Below are positions 1-7,632 of a stretch of 15,395 nt of DNA, one piece after another. The DNA comes from an uncultured Bacilli bacterium (GTDB taxonomy: Bacteria > Bacillota_I > Bacilli_A > RF39 > UBA660). A program made the translations under genes and the position numbers. Each line of letters opens with the position of its first letter. Within the stretch, counting starts at the first letter, position 1. The stretch is taken from NCBI GenBank assembly GCA_934130265.1, contig CAKOYC010000012.1:1-15395 (forward strand), in the 5' to 3' direction. The notes below the pieces were generated by a model. It was not told the DNA's origin. It made no database searches and was given only the letters and a program-made list of their open reading frames with translations.

Positions 1-5
1 AAAAA

Positions 6-986
6 GTGTTATTATTAACAAAGGCAGTCTTTGCTGTCATGATTGGCTTTTTATTTAGCGTCTGTCTAGGTCTTATTTTAGTACCTATTCTAAAAAAGCT
101 ACATGTGGGTCAAACAATTAGTGTTTATGTTGGAGAAAGTCATAGAAAGAAAGCTGGTACTCCAACGATGGGTGGAATTATTTTTATCTTACCAACAGTT
201 CTTATTATGCTAGCTTTATTATTTTTAGGAAAGGTCTCCTATACCGATAACTTAGCTATTGTTTTATTAGTATTTTGTGGCTTTGCTATTATTGGTTTCT
301 TAGATGACTTTTTATCACTTAGAAAACATAATAATGAAGGATTAACAACTTATCAAAAGCTATTTGGACAAATTATTATTTCTACTATTTTTTTCTATAT
401 CTATATGAAAAATGGAGGGCAGACATCATGGGTTGTAGGTACACTTCATATTGATATTGAAATGAAATGGCTCTATGGTCTATTTATTCTTTTAATCTTA
501 ATTGGTTCTAGTAATGCAGTTAATTTAACGGATGGATTAGATGGGCTAGCTGGTAGCTTATCAGCTATTGCTTTTATAGCTTTTGCTTTAATTTCATTCA
601 TGGTTGGATTTGAAGATATTGGAATATTTTGTTTAGTACTAGTTGGTTCACTTATTGGTTTTTTAGTCTACAATACCCATCCTGCTAAAATATTTATGGG
701 AGACACTGGAAGCTTAGCTTTAGGTGGTGTTATGGGAGCAGTTGCTATTTTAACACATCGAGAATTAACTTTACTTGTCGTAGCTTTAGTATTTGTAATT
801 GAAACATTATCAGTTATTTTACAAGTTATTTGGGTAAAACTATTTCATCATAAGTTATTTTTAATGACTCCACTTCATCATCATTTTGAAAAACTTGGTT
901 GGAGTGAAACGGATATAGTTAAATTATTCTGTACATTTGGTCTTATTCTTGCTATGTTAGGTATTTTATTTGGAGTTTGGTTATAG
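6..986 (+). CDS. mraY: Phospho-N-acetylmuramoyl-pentapeptide transferase (MraY)
   Basis: Integral membrane enzyme that transfers phospho-MurNAc-pentapeptide from UDP to undecaprenyl phosphate, giving lipid I on the inner face of the membrane. The 326-residue length matches Bacillota MraY (about 324). Visible family motifs are SHRKKAGTPTMGG (45-57), the Asp pair LDD (99-101), NLTDGLDGLAGS (173-184), HPAKIFMGDTGSLALGG (225-241) with D233, and the HHHFE loop (291-295). Hydrophobic segments fill the spaces between them, as expected for about ten TM helices. The start is GTG at base 6. The family N-terminus aligns there, but only five bases lie upstream, so no ribosome site can be checked and a start outside the window is possible. 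ftsW follows 18 bases after the stop, so the two are cotranscribed. Identity is very secure; only the start is uncertain. Confidence 0.96.
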   Translation: MLLLTKAVFAVMIGFLFSVCLGLILVPILKKLHVGQTISVYVGESHRKKAGTPTMGGIIFILPTVLIMLALLFLGKVSYTDNLAIVLLVFCGFAIIGFLDDFLSLRKHNNEGLTTYQKLFGQIIISTIFFYIYMKNGGQTSWVVGTLHIDIEMKWLYGLFILLILIGSSNAVNLTDGLDGLAGSLSAIAFIAFALISFMVGFEDIGIFCLVLVGSLIGFLVYNTHPAKIFMGDTGSLALGGVMGAVAILTHRELTLLVVALVFVIETLSVILQVIWVKLFHHKLFLMTPLHHHFEKLGWSETDIVKLFCTFGLILAMLGILFGVWL

Positions 987-993
987 AAAGGAG
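987..993 (+). promoter_or_regulatory. Ribosome binding site that fixes the TTG start of ftsW
   Basis: AAAGGAG lies directly after the mraY stop, 11 bases before a TTG codon. The near-perfect Shine-Dalgarno supports TTG at 1005 as the ftsW start, and the encoded MKKRFD N-terminus is typical of SEDS proteins. Confidence 0.8.
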
Positions 994-1004
994 ATAATTT
1001 TCTT

Positions 1005-2090
1005 TTGAAAAAACGGTTTGATTTGCCTTTACTAATCACCGTAATACTCTTACTAATATTTGGACTCGTAATGATTTATTCTGCTAGTAATATTTGGGCA
1101 GAATATAAGTTTCATGATAGTTTCCACTATGTGAAACAACAGGCATTATTTACAGTAGCAGGACTTATACTAATGAATTTTATTTCTAAGATAGATTATA
1201 AAATCTATTACAAAAAGGCAAATATCATTTTAGGTATTTGCTTTTTATTATTAATTTTAGTTTTAGTACCTTTTATTGGAAGTGTTAGAAATGGTAGTAG
1301 AAGTTGGTTTGGAATTGGTCCTTTTGGAATTCAACCTAGTGAAGCAGCTAAACTTGGTCTTATTATTTTTACTAGTAAATATTTAAATAATTCGGATAAG
1401 TATCTAAAGGATTTAAAGAAAGGTATATTACCAATTCTTGGTGTTACTTTTCTAGCTTTTGGTCTTATTATGTTACAGCCAGACCTTGGCACTGGCCTTG
1501 TCCTAATGGTTAGTATTATTGCACTTTTATTTATTGCTGGCCTTGATATAAAATTTTTCTATGGAGCTTTTGTTTTAGGGGTTATTGGTACTTGTCTTTT
1601 AATCGCTATTGCCCCTTATCGAATGAATAGAATAACTTCTTTCATTAATCCCTGGAAAGATCCATTAGGAACTGGTTTTCAAATGATTCAATCAATGTAT
1701 GCCATTGGTCCTGGTGGACTTCTTGGACAAGGATTTTTAAATTCTAGACAAAAGCACTTTTATCTACCTGAACCACAAACAGACTTTATCTTTTCTATTG
1801 TCTGTGAAGAGTTTGGGGTTGTTGGTTGTATATTTGTCTGTACTCTATTTTTTCTTCTATTCTATTTTTCCTTAAAGATTTCTTTGAATGCTAAAAACCT
1901 ATTTGCTAAATATTTGTCATTTGGTATAGCTTTTCAAATGTTATTTCAAGCTTCAATGAATCTAGCAGTGGTTGTTGGACTGATTCCTGTAACTGGAGTC
2001 ACTTTACCCTTTCTTTCTTATGGCGGTAGTAGTTTATTAATTAGTACAGCATCCATTGGAATATTGTTAAGTATTGCGAAAGATAAATGA
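1005..2090 (+). CDS. ftsW: SEDS peptidoglycan glycosyltransferase, FtsW/SpoVE type
   Basis: Polytopic membrane glycosyltransferase that polymerises lipid II together with a class B PBP, in FtsW proteins at the division septum. SEDS hallmarks are RNGSRSWFGIGPFGIQPSE (95-113), LQPDLGTG (157-164), APYRMNRITSFINPW (203-217), YLPEPQTDFIF (253-263) and GLIPVTGVTLPFLSYGGSS (325-343). D260 corresponds to the catalytic Asp of the large extracellular loop. The RNGSRSW and INPWKDPLGTGFQ wording is closer to FtsW/SpoVE than to RodA, and so is the position just after mraY. At 361 residues it is full length. Translation starts at TTG with a strong Shine-Dalgarno. It is the last gene of the unit and is followed by hairpins and a convergent gene. 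I cannot decide between vegetative FtsW and sporulation SpoVE from sequence alone. Confidence 0.9.
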   Translation: MKKRFDLPLLITVILLLIFGLVMIYSASNIWAEYKFHDSFHYVKQQALFTVAGLILMNFISKIDYKIYYKKANIILGICFLLLILVLVPFIGSVRNGSRSWFGIGPFGIQPSEAAKLGLIIFTSKYLNNSDKYLKDLKKGILPILGVTFLAFGLIMLQPDLGTGLVLMVSIIALLFIAGLDIKFFYGAFVLGVIGTCLLIAIAPYRMNRITSFINPWKDPLGTGFQMIQSMYAIGPGGLLGQGFLNSRQKHFYLPEPQTDFIFSIVCEEFGVVGCIFVCTLFFLLFYFSLKISLNAKNLFAKYLSFGIAFQMLFQASMNLAVVVGLIPVTGVTLPFLSYGGSSLLISTASIGILLSIAKDK

Positions 2091-2106
2091 TTTATTACTC
2101 AATTTC

Positions 2107-2164
2107 TAACAAATCAAGCAACTTTTTGTTAAACTAAAAAGTCCTGATAGTTCAAGACTTTTAG
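2107..2164. terminator. Two hairpins between convergent ftsW and the next gene; possible bidirectional terminator
   Basis: The first hairpin pairs TAACAAA (2107-2113) with TTTGTTA (2125-2131). The second pairs AAAAGTC (2137-2143) with GACTTTT (2156-2162), extendable with flanking CTA/TAG, and has an inner TGA/TCA pair. Both strands then carry A/T-rich arms, so the second could end transcription in both directions. The U-tracts are short, so strength is uncertain. Confidence 0.5.
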
Positions 2165-2177
2165 ATTACAATCATTT

Positions 2178-2774
2178 TTATCCATGGTGTACGTCACTAG
2201 CGTTCCAATTTTTAAATTTAGGACCTAGTGATAATCTTTTTGCTCTATTAGTTTTTCTTTCTTCACTTACTTTAGTGTTTCTTATATTATTTAGAGCTAT
2301 TTCAAAATATCCAATAGCTGTATCATCATCTATATCAGGATGCACTTCTTTTACTTTAGAATATATTGCATGTGCTAGATCTAAATCACAAGTAATGTTT
2401 GTCTCCTTACCTCTAAGATGATTTTTACGAAGATAATCATACATTATTTTTTGAGAAAATGAAAGATATTCTCTACTTTGACTAGAAACACTTCCGTCTA
2501 AGCCACACTTTATACACCCACATCTTTTATATGAACGTCCCTCATATCTATCATAATCTATCTCTGAGTATACTAATATATGATTGCAAGAACTATATTC
2601 TTCTTTTTTTAATTCTTGATACAAGGCAATTTGTTCATTATATAAAGTTTCATTTTTACTTTGTAATTCAACGTATCTTTTTACCCTGTCATCTTCCTTA
2701 AGTTGGTTCAACTCTTCTATAGTTTTTTCTCTTTGATTTTGTAGTTCTTCATACTTTCTTTTTAAATCACTCAT
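2178..2774 (-). CDS. Unidentified coiled-coil protein with a zinc-ribbon-like Cys/His cluster
   Basis: I do not recognise the family. Residues 1-60 are highly charged, rich in Glu, Lys and Gln, and heptad-like, so a coiled coil is likely. A putative metal site follows: C63-x-H65, then C85-x-C87-x2-C90 in RCGCIKCGLDG, an arrangement like a treble-clef or zinc ribbon. The C-terminal part (about 105-180) looks helical and contains no recognisable catalytic motif. No signal peptide or TM segment is visible, so it is probably cytoplasmic. A good ribosome site (AGGGAGG at 2780-2786) precedes the ATG by five bases, which supports the start. The gene stands alone with its own promoter and faces ftsW. 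Binding to nucleic acid or to a protein partner through the ribbon is a guess. Confidence 0.75.
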   Translation of the reverse strand: MSDLKRKYEELQNQREKTIEELNQLKEDDRVKRYVELQSKNETLYNEQIALYQELKKEEYSSCNHILVYSEIDYDRYEGRSYKRCGCIKCGLDGSVSSQSREYLSFSQKIMYDYLRKNHLRGKETNITCDLDLAHAIYSKVKEVHPDIDDDTAIGYFEIALNNIRNTKVSEERKTNRAKRLSLGPKFKNWNASDVHHG

Positions 2775-2794
2775 ATAACCCTCCCTGTATAACT

Positions 2795-2807
2795 ATTATA
2801 TAGCACA
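2795..2807 (-). promoter_or_regulatory. Extended -10 promoter for the zinc-ribbon protein gene
   Basis: On the minus strand TGTGCTATATAAT gives a TATAAT or TATATA -10 with an upstream TG, about 25 bases before the start codon. No convincing -35 is present. The same nine bases, TGTGCTATA, form the -10 region of the gene at 3130-3876. Confidence 0.5.
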
Positions 2808-2929
2808 TTTATATGTTTTAAAAGAATAAAAAGTATTTTTTAATAAATGATTAATAATTTTTTATAAATTAGTAGATAAGTTTTTAATTTTATTTAATAT
2901 TTGCTTATTATTCATCAAATTCTAGCTAA

Positions 2930-2957
2930 CAAAAAAACTAGAAATATCATTCTAGTT
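2930..2957 (-). terminator. Rho-independent terminator of the tRNA-Arg unit
   Basis: Minus-strand stem AACTAGAA pairs perfectly with TTCTAGTT (8 bp, 6-base loop) and is followed by a run of seven T. It starts 12 bases past the encoded CCA of the tRNA. Confidence 0.85.
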
Positions 2958-2969
2958 AATTATCAATAA

Positions 2970-3046
2970 TGGTGTCCCAGAGGGGATTCGAACCCATGAC
3001 ACTCGCCTTAGAAGGGCGATGCTCTATCCAGCTGAGCTACTGAGAC
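2970..3046 (-). tRNA. tRNA-Arg, anticodon UCU
   Basis: A complete cloverleaf of 77 bases including an encoded 3' CCA. The acceptor GTCTCAG pairs with CTGGGAC (one T-G wobble). The D stem is GCTC/GAGC with GG in the loop, and the anticodon stem TCGCC/GGCGA encloses the loop CTTCTAA, so the anticodon is TCT (plus-strand 3010-3012). The T loop is TTCGAAT and the discriminator is A. It decodes AGA/AGG, the dominant Arg codons in such AT-rich genomes. The T stem (ATGGG/CCCCT) has one T-C mismatch at the 50-64 pair, which is unusual. It has its own promoter and terminator, so it is a single-gene unit. Confidence 0.95.
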
Positions 3047-3059
3047 ATACAACACTATT

Positions 3060-3088
3060 AATATATAATAAACTTGATATTTTGGCAA
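3060..3088 (-). promoter_or_regulatory. Sigma-A promoter of tRNA-Arg
   Basis: The minus strand reads TTGCCA (3083-3088), exactly 17 bases, then TATATT (3060-3065). The predicted transcription start falls a few bases before the mature tRNA 5' end at 3046. Confidence 0.8.
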
Positions 3089-3104
3089 GAGATTTTAACA
3101 ATTT

Positions 3105-3129
3105 TCTAAAATTTTTTGCAATTTTTAGA
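3105..3129 (-). terminator. Weak hairpin right after the membrane coiled-coil gene
   Basis: TCTAAAAATT and AATTTTAGA pair on the minus strand with one bulged A around a short loop, directly after the stop codon. No U-run follows, so it may be a processing or stability structure, or a leaky terminator upstream of the tRNA promoter. Confidence 0.3.
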
Positions 3130-3876
3130 TTATTTATCGTCTTTTAAGCCTTTTTTAACACTTCTTGTAATTTCTTCTACACTTTTAGAAACCGTTGGTG
3201 TCATCTTCTCTATTCCCTCTTTTGCTACTGGCATTACTTGTTGAGCAGAGAAAGCTAGTATTTCTCTTCTTTTAGCAAAAGTGTAAATCGATACTGAAAT
3301 CATAAGACTTGCAGCAATAATAAAGCCACCAAACATATAGTATGGAATACTGTTATGGGAATCAAATTTTTTATTAAAAGAACTACTTGCATCTTCTAGA
3401 CTATTTTTAATTGAACAGTATTCTTTAGTATAAGAATTATTAGCAGTTGTATCAAAAGCACAAGCTGACATACTATCACCTAAAGCTGTTTCAATAGCAC
3501 TTATATTTTTCTTTGATTCACTTATGCTCTTTTCTAGTTCTTCTATTTTATCTTGTCTTTGATAATAAGCATCATCAAAGCCTGTAAATTTTTCTCTTTC
3601 TAAACTTTTAATTTCATCTTCTACTGGTTTAATCTCTTCTTCTATTTTTTCCTTACTACTAATAAGACTTTGTTTTTCTATCTCTAATTTTTTTGATAAA
3701 GATTCTTTATTAGCTTCTGAATAATTGGCATTAACCTTGCTTTGTTTAAAAAGTCCTATAGCTATTAAACTGCCACCTAACAACAATCCTATTATTAGTA
3801 TTATTACAGCTCCTGCTACTATACGCTTTCTATTCTTTTGATATCTTTCCTCGCTTAGATATTCTTTTTCTTCCAT
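3130..3876 (-). CDS. Unidentified membrane protein with two TM helices flanking an extracytoplasmic coiled coil
   Basis: I do not recognise a named family. Residues 1-18 are charged. TM1 spans about 19-43. Residues 50-132 are a long Lys/Glu/Ser-rich heptad-like stretch, presumably a coiled coil. A short Ser/Asn-rich segment holds two lone cysteines (C139, C154), then comes TM2 at about 180-200, and a basic tail ends in KKGLKDDK. The basic residues RKR before TM1 and KRR after TM2 predict both ends in the cytoplasm and the coiled coil plus cysteines outside, where a disulfide could form. The tail (about 212-245, MPVAKEGIEKMTPTVSK) is amphipathic. Start: ATG with AGAGAGGA about ten bases upstream. 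It is a single-gene unit with its own promoter. The sensor-like or scaffold-like build is only a description. Confidence 0.75.
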   Translation of the reverse strand: MEEKEYLSEERYQKNRKRIVAGAVIILIIGLLLGGSLIAIGLFKQSKVNANYSEANKESLSKKLEIEKQSLISSKEKIEEEIKPVEDEIKSLEREKFTGFDDAYYQRQDKIEELEKSISESKKNISAIETALGDSMSACAFDTTANNSYTKEYCSIKNSLEDASSSFNKKFDSHNSIPYYMFGGFIIAASLMISVSIYTFAKRREILAFSAQQVMPVAKEGIEKMTPTVSKSVEEITRSVKKGLKDDK

Positions 3877-3900
3877 ATCACTTCTATCCTCTCTAGCAAA

Positions 3901-3929
3901 AGTATAGCACAGGAAATTTAATGGGGCAA
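3901..3929 (-). promoter_or_regulatory. Promoter of the two-TM coiled-coil gene
   Basis: The minus strand has TTGCCC (3924-3929), 17 bases, then TATACT (3901-3906) preceded by an extended TG. It lies about 25 bases before the start codon. Confidence 0.75.
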
Positions 3930-3931
3930 TT

Positions 3932-3966
3932 AAATAAAAATAAAAATTCCCACTTTACAGTGAGAA
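3932..3966 (-). terminator. Strong rho-independent terminator after the 139-residue gene
   Basis: Minus-strand TTCTCACT pairs with AGTGGGAA (8 bp, one T-G wobble) around a GTAA tetraloop, followed by TTTTTATTTTTATTT. It begins only three bases past the CDS end. It overlaps the region just upstream of the promoter for the next gene, separating the two units. Confidence 0.88.
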
Positions 3967-3969
3967 CAA

Positions 3970-4389
3970 TTATTTATTTAACATATTTAGAAGATTAATT
4001 TTAAACATATCTCTTTCAGGATCTGTCTTAGATATCATAACACCTTTATAAGTAGAAAGTTCAGCACGATGTCCTTCATCTAAAATACCTTCTGGAGTAA
4101 TATTTGTTAATAATACTACTTTTTTATCAAGATATACAGTATAATGAACAATTATTTCTCCATGTACTTTAGCAAAAGATTCATCTGTTGGTAATTTAAG
4201 TTCATAACTTTCTGTCTTAGCAGTTTTATCTTCACTAATTTTCTTACCTAAAAACTTTCCAGAACGAATAGTTGGATAGTATTCAAATGTTAACTTTTTA
4301 TATGCTAACATATTATACTTTCTAACAGAACGCTCTCTTTTCTTAAAGTTATTTTCATCTAAATATTCAAATATAAATGACTTCTCCAT
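3970..4389 (-). CDS. Unidentified 139-residue soluble protein
   Basis: I do not recognise it. It is a compact, mixed alpha/beta-looking protein with no signal peptide, TM helix, cysteine pair or repeat. Basic residues dominate the first half (KKRERSVRKYNML, 16-28). A beta-rich middle contains VHGEIIVHYTVYLDKKVVLL (75-94). The end, KTDPERDMFKINLLNMLNK (121-139), looks helical. The start is well supported: AAGGGGG (4398-4404) lies eight bases before the ATG. It has the only exact consensus sigma-A promoter in the window and a strong terminator, so it is probably a well-expressed single-gene unit. A housekeeping accessory role is possible but cannot be deduced. Confidence 0.75.
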   Translation of the reverse strand: MEKSFIFEYLDENNFKKRERSVRKYNMLAYKKLTFEYYPTIRSGKFLGKKISEDKTAKTESYELKLPTDESFAKVHGEIIVHYTVYLDKKVVLLTNITPEGILDEGHRAELSTYKGVMISKTDPERDMFKINLLNMLNK

Positions 4390-4434
4390 AGCCGTAACCC
4401 CCTTCGTTAACCCCTATCCTCTGAAGTTGCTAAT

Positions 4435-4463
4435 ATTATACTACAAAGTACTCAATTTGTCAA
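4435..4463 (-). promoter_or_regulatory. Perfect consensus sigma-A promoter
   Basis: The minus strand reads TTGACA (4458-4463), exactly 17 bases, then TATAAT (4435-4440), matching the consensus at every position. The predicted leader to the ATG at 4389 is about 40 bases and holds a strong Shine-Dalgarno. Confidence 0.9.
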
Positions 4464-4533
4464 ACATTATCGAACAAGATGGGCAAATTTAACTATTACT
4501 ATACACTTAGTATATGTATTTTTTTAATCTAAA

Positions 4534-7500
4534 TCATATAATTTTAATAAATTTTTCGTCAATAATTGAGTATAAATAACAAGTAACAGGAATACTTAAC
4601 TTTTTCCCAATAACTTTTTTATAGCCATTTAATTGTTTTAAATAAGCCCTATCCTGCGTATTTTGTAGCTTGTAATCAACAATTATAGCATTATTATTAC
4701 CTACTAATAATAAGTCTATCTTACCATGTAATCTAGTATTATTTTCATAGTCAAAAAATTCATATTCTTTATAGACTTTCATATTATTATGTATTTTAAA
4801 GAACTCTTGATTTAAAAAGTCATTAAGTAGTTTTTCTTCTTTTAAAGTAATATTAGTAGGTAAAACTTTATTTTCTATATCGCATTTTTCTAACAATTCA
4901 TGAATATGACTTCCATATTCCATAAGCTCTATTTCTTTAATAGTTTTCTTTTCTACTGTTTCTTTAGAAAAATGAAGTGTCTCTTCTTCTTCTAAACTAT
5001 ATTTTGAGTCTATAAATGAAAGTGGTTTCATTTCACCTTTAGCTTCTTTAACTATTTCTTTTCTATTTAAATAGTCCTTACTTATATTTTCTATTTCCTT
5101 AATATTTGTAATATTATTGCTAAATTTTAATAATACACTCTTCATCATATCCATAAAGGAATGATAGTTTAACCTTTCTTCTTTAGCTACAATATCTTCT
5201 ACTTCTTTTACTTCTTCTTGTTCTGGCATAACAATTATTATTTTTTCTCTTGCTCTTGTTAGTGCTACATAAAATAGTCTTATTTTTTCACTAATATCTT
5301 CCTGTCTATTTTTAGCTACTACTAGTTTTTTAGTAATTAGATCACAATCTTTTGTTATATCAGGTATAACAATACCATAATTTCTATCAAAGAAAACTGT
5401 CTCTTTATTATCTGAATCATTAAATTTCTTAGAAAAACCAGCAAAGTAGCATAAGGGATATTCAAGTCCTTTAGAGGTATGAATAGTCATTACTTTAACA
5501 CTATTACTATCACTCTTTGATAATGATAGTTTAACCTCTAAATCGGTATCACATAAACTTTCTAAATAATCAGTTACTTCTAATAAAGTTTTATTCTTCT
5601 TTTCTAAATTACTAATCATCTTATAAAAATATTCAATTCTAGCTCTGTAAGTAGCCACAGTTCCTATCTTTGTTAATTTATTAGTATAATCAGTTATTTC
5701 TAATATCTTATTAAAGTATGTTATTGGTGATAATATCTCATAGTCACTAACTAATTCTTTAAAGTCTTGATATAACTTACTTTTTTGATAGTTATTATCC
5801 ATTAAATCATGATAAATTAAAGCATCTTTCATACTATATAAGAAGCTTCTGGCAAGTGAAGTATAAACTAATTTAAAGGTAGTATCAAACTCATGTAAAT
5901 AAATCTTTTTACCTAACAAGAATAAATTCTTAACTATTTCTAAGTCATAAGCAGCTTTAGCATTTTCACTTTGCCAAAGAGTAATTGGTATTCCTAGATA
6001 TTCAAAAATCTGTTTATATAGAGTAAAGTCTGTTGATCGATCTAGTAATATTGCAATATCTTGATAATCCACCTCTCTTAGTATCTCCTTATCTTTATCA
6101 AATACTAATCTTTTAGAAGCAATTTGTTTTTTAATATCACTAGCTATTAGAAAAGCTTCTTTTTCTCTTGTTTCATATTCTTTATCTTCTGTACTGTAAG
6201 AAAGTATTTCCATATCACAATTATCTTCTACATAAGCTTTATTTTCATAAGTTAAATTACCAAAAATCATGGCATGACCGTCAAGGTAATTAGCTCCTCC
6301 TATTTCTTGGTCCATTATATGACAGAATAAATCATTAATAGTATTAATAACTTCCCTTCTACTTCTAAAGTTTTTAGATAGGTCTATTACCGTTCCACCA
6401 TTATGAACTTTATAGTTATCATACTTTTCTTGAAATAACATCGGGTTAGCATTTCTAAAACGATAAATTGACTGTTTTATATCGCCAACCATATAGACAT
6501 TGTTTTTAGCTATATAGGAAATAAAAGTTTCTTGAATATCATTAGTATCTTGATACTCATCTATTAGTATTTCTTGATAACTATTCTTTAACTCTTCTCG
6601 TACTTCTTCAAATTCTTTAACTAATTTAATAGCTAATTTTTCAATATCTAAGAAGGTGTAAGCATTTTCTTTTGTTTTATATTCCCATATTCTAGCTCTT
6701 AATTTCTTAATTATTTCTAAAAGCATAGAAACATATGGGTAAGTGTTTTTTAGTGAGCTAATATAATCTTCTTCTTTTGGATAAACCATCAATTCTAGTA
6801 ATTCAGCTTGTTTACTATTTATTTCTTTCTTTAGATTTTTAACATCTTCTTCACTACCTTTTGGTAGGTTTGGTATTTTAAAGTTTAGGCCTTCCCTTAT
6901 TTCACTATAATCAGTACTAGCTAGATAATTACTAGTAATATCTATTACTTTATTATAATATTTATCATCTATCATTCCTAAAAAATCATTAATTAGTTTC
7001 TTTAAATAATTATCTTTTTCCATAATAAGCTTTAAATATTCTTTAAGATAGCCATTAAGATTTTCTTCTTTATAATAGTTATCTAGATAGGAATCTAAAT
7101 AATCATCTAAGTCAAGAACTAAATCAAGAGATGCTACCATCTTCTTTATTTTAGTCTTTATTTCCTTATCATCTTTAAAAGTAAAAGCATCTAAAAACTT
7201 ATAAAAATTTATATCTTTCTTATCATAGTATTCCTTAAATATTTCATCTATTATCTCATCTTCTTTTAAAGATAAAATAACGTCATCCATTACTTCTAGA
7301 TTACTAGAAATATTTAAATTATCTGCATATTTTTTTACAATAGCCATTGAATAAGCATCAAAGGTAGTGATAAAACTACTATCTAACAGTTCTAATTGAC
7401 GAGTCAAATTAGCTTTTCTAAGTTTCTTTCTAATTCGCTCTTTCATCTCACTAGCTGCTTTCTTAGTAAATGTTAATATTAGTAATTGATTAACAGGAAC

Positions 7501-7632
7501 ACCTCCCATTACTTTTCTTAAAACACGTTCTGATAAAACAGCTGTTTTACCACTACCTGCTCCAGCACTTACTAAGATATTTTCACCTTCTAAGTCAATT
7601 GCTCTTTGTTGTTCTTCTGTAAATTTAGGCAT
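4534..7632 (-). CDS. addA: ATP-dependent helicase/nuclease subunit A (AddA)
   Basis: UvrD-family helicase fused to a RecB-type nuclease; with AddB it processes double-strand breaks for RecA loading. Helicase motifs in order: TEEQQRAI (5-12), Walker A SAGAGSGKT (22-30), TFTKKAASEMKERIR (54-68), DEYQDT (358-363), GDIKQSIYRFR (383-393), NFRSRREV, MTIHTSKGLEYP (715-726) and RLFYVALTRARE (785-796). The C-terminal nuclease shows GSHIHELLE (907-915, H911), GKIDLLL with D973, VDYK (D986, K988) and a following YLKQL, which together form an intact PD-(D/E)xK site. At 1032 residues it is shorter than B. subtilis AddA (about 1230), but all motifs are kept. The ATG overlaps the end of addB by eight bases and has AAGGAGG (7642-7648) inside addB, so translation is coupled. 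No clear terminator follows. Confidence 0.96.
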   Translation of the reverse strand: MPKFTEEQQRAIDLEGENILVSAGAGSGKTAVLSERVLRKVMGGVPVNQLLILTFTKKAASEMKERIRKKLRKANLTRQLELLDSSFITTFDAYSMAIVKKYADNLNISSNLEVMDDVILSLKEDEIIDEIFKEYYDKKDINFYKFLDAFTFKDDKEIKTKIKKMVASLDLVLDLDDYLDSYLDNYYKEENLNGYLKEYLKLIMEKDNYLKKLINDFLGMIDDKYYNKVIDITSNYLASTDYSEIREGLNFKIPNLPKGSEEDVKNLKKEINSKQAELLELMVYPKEEDYISSLKNTYPYVSMLLEIIKKLRARIWEYKTKENAYTFLDIEKLAIKLVKEFEEVREELKNSYQEILIDEYQDTNDIQETFISYIAKNNVYMVGDIKQSIYRFRNANPMLFQEKYDNYKVHNGGTVIDLSKNFRSRREVINTINDLFCHIMDQEIGGANYLDGHAMIFGNLTYENKAYVEDNCDMEILSYSTEDKEYETREKEAFLIASDIKKQIASKRLVFDKDKEILREVDYQDIAILLDRSTDFTLYKQIFEYLGIPITLWQSENAKAAYDLEIVKNLFLLGKKIYLHEFDTTFKLVYTSLARSFLYSMKDALIYHDLMDNNYQKSKLYQDFKELVSDYEILSPITYFNKILEITDYTNKLTKIGTVATYRARIEYFYKMISNLEKKNKTLLEVTDYLESLCDTDLEVKLSLSKSDSNSVKVMTIHTSKGLEYPLCYFAGFSKKFNDSDNKETVFFDRNYGIVIPDITKDCDLITKKLVVAKNRQEDISEKIRLFYVALTRAREKIIIVMPEQEEVKEVEDIVAKEERLNYHSFMDMMKSVLLKFSNNITNIKEIENISKDYLNRKEIVKEAKGEMKPLSFIDSKYSLEEEETLHFSKETVEKKTIKEIELMEYGSHIHELLEKCDIENKVLPTNITLKEEKLLNDFLNQEFFKIHNNMKVYKEYEFFDYENNTRLHGKIDLLLVGNNNAIIVDYKLQNTQDRAYLKQLNGYKKVIGKKLSIPVTCYLYSIIDEKFIKII

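Noticed and set aside
4485..4527. Hairpin ATACA/TGTAT followed by a T-run just past addA
   Set aside because: The T-run follows the stem only on the plus strand, where no gene leads into it. For addA on the minus strand the order is wrong, so I do not call it the addA terminator.
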